A stretch of 64,000 bases of DNA from Tomocerus qinae (Eukaryota > Arthropoda > Collembola > Entomobryomorpha > Tomoceridae). Made by a program: the position numbers and the translations under genes. Numbering within the stretch: the first letter of the stretch is position 1; each line of letters opens with the position of its first letter. The stretch spans positions 34,429 through 98,428 of the forward strand of contig JAECZT010000025.1 of the NCBI GenBank assembly GCA_020055645.1. Direction: 5' to 3'. Shown here piece by piece: positions 12,601-23,344 of this stretch. The notes under the pieces were generated by a model. That model ran no database searches and was not told the origin of the DNA. It was given only the letters and a program-made list of their open reading frames with translations.

Positions 12601-13870
12601 GTAAATGTTATTTTTAAATTTTTTGGCTCGTACAAGCATTAAATCTTGAATTTCAACTATTGAAAAATATTTTTTAAGCTTATTGGCTCGTACAAGTATT
12701 AAATCATGAATTTCAATTCTTTAAAATACTTTTTTAAGCTTTTTGGCTCGTACAAGTATTAAATCATGAATTTCAACTCTTCAAAATTATTTTTTAAGCT
12801 TATTGGCTCGTACAAGTATTAAATCATGAATTTCAACTCTTGAAAATTATTTTTTAAGCTTTTTGGCTCGTACAAGTATTAAATCATGAATTTCAACTCT
12901 TGAAAATTATTTTTTAAGCTTTTTGGCTCCTACAGGTTTCAAAAAAAATCAATTAAAACTGCTAAATGTTATTTTTAAGCCTTTTAGCTCGTACAAGTAT
13001 TAAATCATGAATTTCAACCATTGAAAATTATTTTTTAAGCTTTTTGCCTCGTACAAGTATTAAATCATGAATTTCAACTCTTAAAAATTATTTTTTTAAG
13101 CTTTTTGGCTCGTACAAGTATTAAATCATGAATTTCAACTCTTGAAAATTATTTTTTAAGCTTTTTGGCTCGTACAAGTATTAAATCATGAATTTCAACT
13201 CTTCAAAATTATTTTTTAAGCTTATTGGCTCGTACAAGTATTAAATCATGAATTTCAACTCTTGAAAATTATTTTTTAAGCTTTTTGGCTCGTACAAGTA
13301 TTAAATCATGAATTTCAACTCTTGAAAATTATTTTTTAAGCTTTTTGGCTCCTACAGGTTTCAAAAAAAATCAATTAAAACTTCTAAATGTTATTTTTAA
13401 ACTTTTTGGCTCGTACAAGTTTCAAAAAAATTAATTAAAACTGGTAAATGTTATTTTTAAATTTTTTGGCTCGTACAAGCATTAAATCTTGAATTTCATT
13501 TCTTGAAAAATATTTTTTAAGCTTTTTGCCTCGTACAAGTATTAAATCATGAATTTCATTTCTTGAAAATTATTTTTTAAGCTTTTTGGCTCGTACAAGT
13601 ATTAAATCATGAATTTCAACTCTTGAAAATTATTTTTTAGGCTTATTGGCTCGTACAAGTATTAAATCATGAATTTCAACTCTTGAAAATTATTTTTTAA
13701 GCTTTTTGGCTCGTACAAGTATTAAATCAAGAATTTCAACTCTTCAAAATTATTTTTTAAGCTTATTGGCTCGTACAAGTATTAAATCATGAAATTCAAC
13801 TCTTGAAAATTATTTTTTAAGCTTTTTGGCTCGTACAAGTATTAAATCATGAATTTCAACTCTTGAAAAT
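9361..13870 (+). repeat. ~4.51 kb tandem duplication, copy 1
   Basis: About 75 monomers in this block recur in the same order at an offset of 4,510 bp, falling to 4,509 and then 4,507 bp through single-base changes in T or A runs. Markers followed from one copy to the other include GCTTTATGGC (about 9554 and 14,064), TTTTTGTCTCG, GGGTCGTACAAG with AAAAAACAATT, AAAATAAATCAATT, GCTAATTGG, GTGTTGAATCATG and TAAATGTTAATTTTAAGC. Only scattered substitutions were seen, for example CTCTTACAAG against CTCATACAAG (about 10,167/14,677). The junction lies within 13,860-13,915, where the sequence returns to the TTCTTTAAAATTC monomer that also begins this copy. Confidence 0.9.
10481..12640 (+). repeat. 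1,080 bp (18-monomer) doublet nested in the 4.5 kb unit
   Basis: The series TTCTTTAAAATTC, TTGGCCCG, CAACTTTTGAAAATT, TTTTTTCAGC, GTGTTGAATCATG, CTTAAAAATT, GTTTCATAAAAATC and onwards occurs twice, 1,080 bp apart (for example 10,561 and 11,641). Both halves are present again in copy 2 of the larger duplication (about 14,991-17,150). The private change TAAAATTCTC of the second half (11,650) is also found in the second half of copy 2 (16,160). The 1,080 bp doubling and this substitution therefore preceded the 4.5 kb duplication. The first unit starts in a chimeric monomer near 10,470-10,500. Confidence 0.88.
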
Positions 13871-16800
13871 TATTTTTTAAGCTTATTGGCTCGTACAAGT
13901 ATTAAATCATGAATTTCAATTCTTTAAAATTCTTTTTTAAGCTTATTGGCCCGTACAAGTATTAAATCATGAATTTCAACTCTTGAAAATTATTTTTTCA
14001 GGTTTTTGGCTCCTACAAGTATTAAATCATGAATTTCAACTCTTCAAAATTATTTTTTAAGCTTTATGGCTAGTACAAGTTTCAAAAAAAATCAATTAAA
14101 ACTGCTAAATGTTATTTTTAAGCTTTTTGGCTCGTACAAGTATTAAATCATGAATTTCAACTCTTGAAAATTATTTTTTAAGCTTTTTGCCTCGTACAAG
14201 TATTAAATCATGAATTTCAACTCTTGAAAATTATTTTTTTAAGCTTTTTGGCTCGTACAAGTAATAAATCATGAATTTCAACTCTTGAAAATTATTTTTT
14301 AAGCTTTTTGTCTCGTACAAGTATTAAATCATGAATTTCAACTCTTGAAAATTATTTTTTAAGCTTTTTGTCTCGTACAAGTTTCAAAAAAATCATTTAA
14401 AACTGCTAAATGTTATTTTTAAACTTTTTGGCTCGTACAAGTATTAAATCATTAATTTCAACTCTTGAAAATTATTTTTTAAGCTTTTTGGGTCGTACAA
14501 GTTTCAAAAAAACAATTAAAACTGCTAAATGTTATTTTTAAGCTTTTTAGCTCGTACAAGTATTAAATCATGAATTTCAACTCTTGAAAATTATTTTTTA
14601 AGCTTTTTGGTTCCTACAAGTTTCAAAAAGAATCATTTAAAAAAACTGCTAAATGTTATTTTTAAACTTTTTGGCTCATACAAGTTTCAAAATAAATCAA
14701 TTAAAACTACTAAATGTTATTTTTAAATTTTTTGGCTCGTAAAAGCATTAAATCTTAAATTTCAACTCTTGAAAAATACTTTTTAAGCTTTTTGGCTCGT
14801 ACAAGTATTAAATCACGAATTTCAACTCTTGAAAATTATTTTTTAAGCTTTTTGGCTCGTACAAGTATTAAATCATGAATTTCAACTCTTGAAAATTATT
14901 TTTTAAGCTTTTTGGCTCGTACAAGTTTCAAAAAAATCAATTAAAACTGCTAAATGTTATTTTTAAGCTTTTTAACTCGTACAAGTATTAAATCTTGAAT
15001 TTCAACTATTGAAAAATATTTTTTAAGCTAATTGGCTCGTACAAGTATTAAATCATGAATTTCAATTCTTTAAAATTCTTTTTTAAGCTTATTGGCCCGT
15101 ACAAGTATTAAATCATGAATTTCAACTTTTGAAAATTATTTTTTCAGCTTTTTGGCTCCTACAAGTATTAAATCATGAATTTCAACTCTTCAAAATTATT
15201 TTTTAAGCTTATTGGCTCGTACAAGTGTTGAATCATGAATTTCAACTCTTGAAAATTATTTTTTCAGCTTTTTGGCTCCTACAAGTATTAAATCATGAAT
15301 TTCAACTCTTAAAAATTATTTTTTAAACTTTTTGGCTAGTACAAGTTTCATAAAAATCAATTAAAACTGCTAAATGTTATTTTTAAGCTTTTTGGCTCGT
15401 ACAAGTATTAAATCATGAATTTCAACTCTTGAAAATTATTTTTTAAGCTTTTTGCCTCGTACAAGTATTAAATCATGAATTTCAACTCTTGAAAATTATT
15501 TTTTAAGCTTTTTGGCTCGTACAAGTATTAAATCATGAATTTCAACTCTTGAAAATTATTTTTTAAGCTTTTTGGCTCGTACAAGTATTAAATCATGAAT
15601 TCCAAATCTTGAAAATTATTTTTTAAGCTTTTTGCCTAGTACAAGTATTAAATCATGAATTTCAACTCTTGAAAATTATTTTTTAAGCTTTTTGCCTCGT
15701 ACAAGTTTCAAAAAAATCATTTAAAACTGCTAAATGTTAATTTTAAGCTTTTTGGCTCGTACAAGTATTAAATCATTAATTTCAACTCTTGAAAATTATT
15801 TTTTAAGCTTTTTGGCTCGTACAAGTTTCAAAAAAATCAATTAAAACTGCTAAATGTTATTTTTAAGCTTTTTAACTCGTACAAGTATTAAATCATGAAT
15901 TTCAACTCTTGAAAATTATTTTTTAAGCTTTTTGGCTCCTACAGGTTTCAAAAAAATCAATTAAAACTGCTAAATGTTATTTTTAAACTTTTTGGCTATT
16001 ACAAGTTTCAAAAAAATCAATTAAAACTGGTAAATGTTATTTTTAAATTTTTTGGCTCGTACAAGCATTAAATCTTGAATTTCAACTATTGAAAAATATT
16101 TTTTAAGCTTATTGGCTCGTACAAGTATTAAATCATGAATTTCAATTCTTTAAAATTCTCTTTTAAGCTTATTGGCCCGTACAAGTATTAAATCATGAAT
16201 TTCAACTTTTGAAAATTATTTTTTCAGCTTTTTGGCTCCTACAAGTATTAAATCCTGAATTTCAACTCTTCAAAATTATTTTTTAAGCTTATTGGCTCGT
16301 ACAAGTGTTGAATCATGAATTTCAACTCTTGAAAATTATTTTTTCAGCTTTTTGGCTCCTACAAGTATTAAATCATGAATTTCAACTCTTAAAAATTATT
16401 TTTTAAACTTTTTGGCTAGTACAAGTTTCATAAAAATCAATTAAAACTGCTAAATGTTATTTTTAAGCTTTTTGGCTCGTACAAGTATTAAATCATGAAT
16501 TTCAACTCTTGAAAATTATTTTTTAAGCTTTTTGCCTCGTACAAGTATTAAATCATGAATTTCAACTCTTGAAAATTATTTTTTAAGCTTTTTGGCTCGT
16601 ACAAGTATTAAATCATGAATTTCAACTCTTGAAAATTATTTTTTAAGCTTTTTGGCTCGTACAAGTATTAAATCATGAATTCCAAATCTTGAAAATTATT
16701 TTTTAAGCTTTTTGCCTCGTACAAGTATTAAATCATGAATTTCAACTCTTGAAAATTATTTTTTAAGCTTTTTGCCTCGTACAAGTTTCAAAAAAATCAT

Positions 16801-18375
16801 TTAAAACTGCTAAATGTTAATTTTAAGCTTTTTGGCTCGTACAAGTATTAAATCATTAATTTCAACTCTTGAAAATTATTTTTTAAGCTTTTTGGCTCGT
16901 ACAAGTTTCAAAAAAATCAATTAAAACTGCTAAATGTTATTTTTAAGCTTTTTAACTCGTACAAGTATTAAATCATGAATTTCAACTCTTGAAAATTATT
17001 TTTTAAGCTTTTTGGCTCCTACAGGTTTCAAAAAAATCAATTAAAACTGCTAAATGTTATTTTTAAACTTTTTGGCTATTACAAGTTTCAAAAAAATCAA
17101 TTAAAACTGGTAAATGTTATTTTTAAATTTTTTGGCTCGTACAAGCATTAAATCTTGAATTTCAACTATTGAAAAATATTTTTTAAGCTTATTGGCTCGT
17201 ACAAGTATTAAATCATGAATTTCAATTCTTCAAAATTATTTTTTAAGCTTTTTGGCTCGTACAAGTATTAAATCATGAATTTCAACTCTTGAAAATTATT
17301 TTTTAAGCTTTTTGGCTCGTACAAGTATTAAATCATGAATTTCAACTCTTGAAAATTATTTTTAAGCTTTTTGGCTCGTACAAGTATTAAATCATGAATT
17401 TCAACTCTTGAAAATTATTTTTTAAGCTTTTTGGCTCCTACAGGTTTCAAAAAAATCAATTAAAACTGCTAAATGTTATTTTTAAGCCTTTTAGCTCGTA
17501 CAAGTATTAAATCATGAATTTCAACCATTGAAAATTATTTTTTAAGCTTTTTGCCTCGTACAAGTATTAAATCATGAATTTCAACTCTTAAAAATTATTT
17601 TTTTAAGCTTTTTGGCTCGTACAAGTATTAAATCATGAATTTCAACTCTTGAAAATTATTTTTTAAGCTTTTTGGCTCGTACAAGTATTAAATCATGAAT
17701 TTCAACTCTTCAAAATTATTTTTTAAGCTTATTGGCTCGTACAAGTATTAAATCATGAATTTCAACTCTTGAAAATTATTTTTTAAGCTTTTTGGCTCGT
17801 ACAAGTATTAAATCATGAATTTCAACTCTTGAAAATTATTTTTTAAGCTTTTTGGCTCCTACAGGTTTCAAAAAAAATCAATTAAAACTTCTAAATGTTA
17901 TTTTTAAACTTTTTGGCTCGTACAAGTTTCAAAAAAATTAATTAAAACTGGTAAATGTTATTTTTAAATTTTTTGGCTCGTACAAGCATTAAATCTTGAA
18001 TTTCATTTCTTGAAAAATATTTTTTAAGCTTTTTGCCTCGTACAAGTATTAAATCATGAATTTCATTTCTTGAAAATTATTTTTTAAGCTTTTTGGCTCG
18101 TACAAGTTTCAAAAAAAATCAATTTAAACTGTTGAATCTTATTTTTTAAGCTTATTGGCTCGTACAAGTATTAAATCATGAATTTCAACTCTTGAAAATT
18201 ATTTTTTAAGCTTTTTGGCTCGTACAAGTATTAAATCAAGAATTTCAACTCTTCAAAATTATTTTTTAAGCTTATTGGCTCGTACAAGTATTAAATCATG
18301 AAATTCAACTCTTGAAAATTATTTTTTAAGCTTTTTGGCTCGTACAAGTATTAAATCATGAATTTCAACTCTTGA
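13871..18375 (+). repeat. ~4.51 kb tandem duplication, copy 2
   Basis: This is the second copy of the preceding ~75-monomer block, in tandem and direct orientation. It follows copy 1 variant by variant to about 18,420, where copy 1 continues into TTCTTTAAAATTC and this copy into a CTTGAAAATT unit with TTTTTAAAC. One monomer is replaced: 18,101-18,162 is a B-like/A-like chimera where copy 1 has an ordinary A unit (about 13,594-13,653). The GAAAATTCATTTTT change of copy 1 (about 10,985) is absent here, so it arose in copy 1 after the duplication or was lost here. Confidence 0.9.
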
Positions 18376-20400
18376 AAATTATTTTTTAAGCTTATTGGCT
18401 CGTACAAGTATTAAATCATGAATTTCAACTCTTGAAAATTATTTTTAAACTTTTTGGCTCGTACAAGTTTCAAAAAAATTAATAAAAAATGGTAAATGTT
18501 ATTTTTAAGCTTTTTGGCTCGTACAAGTATTAAATCATGAATTTCAACTCTTGAAAATTATTTTTTAAGCTTTTTGGCTCGTACAAGTATTAAATCATGA
18601 ATTTCAACTCTTGAAAATTATTTTTTAAGATTTTTGGCTCGTACAAGTATTAAATCATGAATTTCAACTCTTCAAAATTATTTTTTAAGCTTTTTGGCTA
18701 GTACAAGTTTCAAAAAAATCAATTAAAACTGCTAAATGTTATTTTTAAGCTTTTTGGCTCGTACAAGTATTAAATCATGAATTTCAACTCTTGAAAATTA
18801 TTTTTTAAGCTTTTTGCCTCGTACAAGTATTAAATCATGAATTTCAACTCTTGAAAATTATTTTTTTAAGCTTTTTGGCTCGTACAAGTATTAAATCATG
18901 AATTTCAACTCTTGAAAATTATTTTTTAAGCTTTTTGGCTCGTACAAGTATTAAATCATGAATTCCAAATCTTGAAAATTATTTTTTAAGCTTTTTGCCT
19001 CGTACAAGTATTAAATCATGAATTTCAAATCTTGAAAATTATTTTTTAAGCTTTTTGCCTCGTACAAGTTTCAAAAAAATCATTTAAAACTGCTAAATGT
19101 TATTTTTAAGCTTTTTGGCTCGTACAAGTATTAAATCATGAATTTCAACTCTTGAAAATTATTTTTTAAGCTTTTTGCCTCGTACAAGTATTAAATCATG
19201 AATTTCAACTCTTCAAAATTATTTTTTAAGCTTTTTGGCTAGTACAAGTTTCAAAAAAATCAATTAAAACTGCTAAATGTTATTTTTAAGCTTTTTGGCT
19301 CGTACAAGTATTAAATCATGAATTTCAACTCTTGAAAATTATTTTTTAAGCTTTTTGCCTCGTACAAGTATTAAATCATGAATTTCAACTCTTGAAAATT
19401 ATTTTTTTAAGCTTTTTGGCTCGTACAAGTATTAAATCATGAATTTCAACTCTTGAAAATTATTTTTTAAGCTTTTTGGCTCGTACAAGTATTAAATCAT
19501 GAATTCCAAATCTTGAAAATTATTTTTTAAGCTTTTTGCCTCGTACAAGTATTAAATCATGAATTTCAAATCTTGAAAATTATTTTTTAAGCTTTTTGCC
19601 TCGTACAAGTTTCAAAAAAATCATTTAAAACTGCTAAATGTTATTTTTAAGCTTTTTGGCTCGTACAAGTATTAAATCATTAATTTCAACTCTTGAAAAT
19701 TATTTTTTAAGCTTTTTGGCTCGTACAAGTTTCAAAAAAATCAATTAAAACTGCTAAATGTTATTTTTAAGCTTTTTAGCTCGTACAAGTATTAAATCAT
19801 GAATTTCAACTCTTGAAAATTATTTTTTAAGCTTTTTGGTTCCTACAAGTTTCAAAAAGAATCATTTAAAAAAACTGCTAAATGTTATTTTTAAACTTTT
19901 TGGCTCGTACAAGTTTCAAAAAAATCAATTAAAACTACTAAATGTTATTTTTAAATTTTTTGGCTATTACAAGTTTCAAAAAAATCAATTAAAACTGGTA
20001 AATGTTATTTTTAAATTTTTTGGCTCGTACAAGCATTAAATCTTGAATTTCAACTATTGAAAAATATTTTTTAAACTTTTTGGCTCCTACAAGTATTAAA
20101 TCATGAATTTCAACTCTTCAAAATTATTTTTTAAGCTTATTGGCTCGTACAAGTATTAAATCATGAATTTCAATTCTTTAAAATTCTTTTTTAAGCTTAT
20201 TGGCCCGTACAAGTATTAAATCATGAATTTCAACTCTTGAAAATTATTTTTTCAGGTTTTTGGCTCCTACAAGTATTAAATCATGAATTTCAACTCTTCA
20301 AAATTATTTTTTAAGCTTTATGGCTAGTACAAGTTTCAAAAAAAATCAATTAAAACTGCTAAATGTTATTTTTAAATTTTTTGGCTCGTAAAAGCATTAA
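18376..20400 (+). repeat. Left-type block with 541 bp internal doublet
   Basis: From about 18,660 the sequence repeats the variant order of 8,440-9,609. The first part is doubled: the GGCTAGTACAAG B unit and its followers at 18,701 recur at 19,242, an offset of 541 bp (nine monomers plus one base). The second copy then continues into the full 1.13 kb match with the 8.5-9.6 kb block. At about 18,470-18,500 a B unit with TTAATAAAAAATGG appears, a right-type variant, marking the edge of the 4.5 kb block. No other content is seen. Confidence 0.82.
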
Positions 20401-23344
20401 ATCTTAAATTTCAACTCTTGAAAAATATTTTTTAAGCTAATTGGCTCGTACAAGTATTAAATCATGAATTTCAATTCTTTAAAATTCTTTTTTAAGCTTA
20501 TTGGCCCGTACAAGTATTAAATCATGAATTTCAACTTTTGAAAATTATTTTTTCAGCTTTTTGGCTCCTACAAGTATTAAATCATGAATTTCAACTCTTC
20601 AAAATTATTTTTTAAGCTTATTGGCTCGTACAAGTGTTGAATCATGAATTTCAACTCTTGAAAATTATTTTTTCAGCTTTTTGGCTCCTACAAGTATTAA
20701 ATCATGAATTTCAACTCTTAAAAATTATTTTTTAAACTTTTTGGCTAGTACAAGTTTCATAAAAATCAATTAAAACTGCTAAATGTTATTTTTAAGCTTT
20801 TTGGCTCGTACAAGTATTAAATCTTGAATTTCAACTATTGAAAAATATTTTTTAAGCTTTTTGCCTCGTACAAGTATTAAATCATGAATTTCAACTCTTG
20901 AAAATTATTTTTTTAAGCTTTTTGGCTCGTACAAGTATTAAATCATGAATTTCAACTCTTGAAAATTATTTTTTAAGCTTTTTGGCTCGTACAAGTATTA
21001 AATCATGAATTCCAAATCTTGAAAATTATTTTTTAAGCTTTTTGCCTAGTACAAGTATTAAATCATGAATTTCAACTCTTGAAAATTATTTTTTAAGCTT
21101 TTTGCCTCGTACAAGTTTCAAAAAAATCATTTAAAACTGCTAAATGTTAATTTTAAGCTTTTTGGCTCGTACAAGTATTAAATCATTAATTTCAACTCTT
21201 GAAAATTATTTTTTAAGCTTTTTGGCTCGTACAAGTATTAAATCATGAATTTCAACTCTTGAAAATTCTTTTTTAAGCTTATTGGCCCGTACAAGTATTA
21301 AATCATGAATTTCAACTCTTGAAAATTATTTTTTAAGCTTTTTACCTCGTACAAGTATTAAATCATGAATTTCAACTCTTGAAAATTATTTTTTTAAGCT
21401 TTTTGGCTCGTACAAGTATTAAATCATGAATTTCAACTCTTGAAAATTATTTTTTAAGCTTTTTGGCTCGTACAAGTATTAAATCATGAATTCCAAATCT
21501 TGAAAATTATTTTTTAAGCTTTTTGCCTAGTACAAGTATTAAATCATGAATTTCAACTCTTGAAAATTATTTTTTAAGCTTTTTGCCTCGTACAAGTTTC
21601 AAAAAAATCATTTAAAACTGCTAAATGTTAATTTTAAGCTTTTTGGCTCGTACAAGTATTAAATCATTAATTTCAACTCTTGAAAATTATTTTTTAAGCT
21701 TTTTGGCTCGTACAAGTTTCAAAAAAATCAATTAAAACTGCTAAATGTTATTTTTAAGCTTTTTAACTCGTACAAGTATTAAATCATGAATTTCAACTCT
21801 TGAAAATTATTTTTTAAGCTTTTTGGCTCCTACAGGTTTCAAAAAAATCAATTAAAACTGCTAAATGTTATTTTTAAACTTTTTGGCTATTACAAGTTTC
21901 AAAAAAATCAATTAAAACTGGTAAATGTTATTTTTAAATTTTTTGGCTCGTACAAGCATTAAATCTTGAATTTCAACTATTGAAAAATATTTTTTAAGCT
22001 TATTGGCTCGTACAAGTATTAAATCATGAATTTCAATTCTTCAAAATTATTTTTTAAGCTTTTTGCCTCGTAGAAGTATTAAATCATGAATTTCAACTCT
22101 TGAAAATTATTTTTTAAGCTTTTTGGCTCGTACAAGTATTAAATCATGAATTTCAACTCTTGAAAATTATTTTTTAAGCTTTTTGGCTCCTACAGGTTTC
22201 AAAAAAAATCAATTAAAACTGCTAAATGTTATTTTTAAGCCTTTTAGCTCGTACAAGTATTAAATCATGACATTCAACCATTGAAAATTATTTTTTAAGC
22301 TTTTTGCCTCGTACAAGTATTAAATCATGAATTTCAACTCTTAAAAATTTTTTTTTAAGCTTTTTGGCTCGTACAAGTATTAAATCATGAATTTCAACTC
22401 TTGAAAATTATTTTTTAAGCTTTTTGGCTCGTACAAGTATTAAATCATGAATTTCAACTCTTCAAAATTATTTTTTAAGCTTATTGGCTCGTACAAGTAT
22501 TAAATCATGAATTTCAACTCTTGAAAATTATTTTTTAAGCTTTTTGGCTCGTACAAGTATTAAATCATGAATTTCAACTCTTGAAAATTATTTTTTAAGC
22601 TTTTTGGCTCCTACAAGTTTCAAAAAAAATCAATTAAAACTGCTAAATGTTATTTTTAAGCTTTTTAGCTCGTACAAGTATTAAATCATGAATTTCAACT
22701 CTTGAAAATTATTTTTTAAACTTTTTGGCTCGTACAAGTATTAAATCATGAATTTCAACTCTTAAAAATTATTTTTTAAACTTTTTGGCTCGTACAAGTA
22801 TTAAATCATGAATTTCAACTCTTGAAAATTATTTTTTAAACTTTTTGGCTCCTACAGGTTTCAAAAAAAATCAATTAAAACTGCTTAATGTTATTTTTAA
22901 ACTTTTTGGCTCGTACAAGTTTCAAAAAAATTAATTAAAACTGGTAAATGTTATTTTTAAATTTTTTGGCTCGTACAAGCATTAAATCTTGAATTTCATT
23001 TCTTGAAAAATATTTTTTAAGCTTTTTGCCTCGTACAAGTATTAAATCATGAATTTCATTTCTTGAAAATTATTTTTTAAGCTTTTTGGCTCGTACAAGT
23101 ATTAAATCATGAATTTCAACTCTTGAAAATTATTTTTTAAGCTTATTGGCTCGTACAAGTATTAAATCATGAATTTCAACTCTTGAAAATTATTTTTTAA
23201 GCTTTTTGGCTCGTACAAGTATTAAATCAAGAATTTCAACTCTTGAAAATTATTTTTTAAGCTTTTTGGCTCGTACAAGTTTCAAAAAAATCAATTAAAA
23301 CTGCTAAATGTTATTTTTAAGCTTTTTAACTCGTACAAGTATTA
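20400..23344 (+). repeat. ~2.94 kb tandem duplication, copy 1
   Basis: About 49 monomers here recur at an offset of 2,945 bp, drifting to 2,944 and 2,940 bp. Shared markers are GCTAATTGG (20,436 and 23,381), GTGTTGAATC, GTTTCATAAAAATC, an A unit with ATCTTGAATTTCAACTATT followed by TTTTTGCC, TTTTTACCTCG (about 21,340 and 24,285), CTCGTAGAAG, AAATCATGACATTC (22,261 and 25,201) and AACTGCTTAATG (about 22,880 and 25,820). The left half is made of left-zone variants and the right half of right-zone variants, so the unit itself spans a zone boundary. Confidence 0.87.

Noticed and set aside
19836-20039. Second 67-codon open frame, one residue different from that at 9072
   Set aside because: It is the duplicate of the same satellite segment (offset 10,764 bp). 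Conservation here reflects recent block duplication, not selection on protein.
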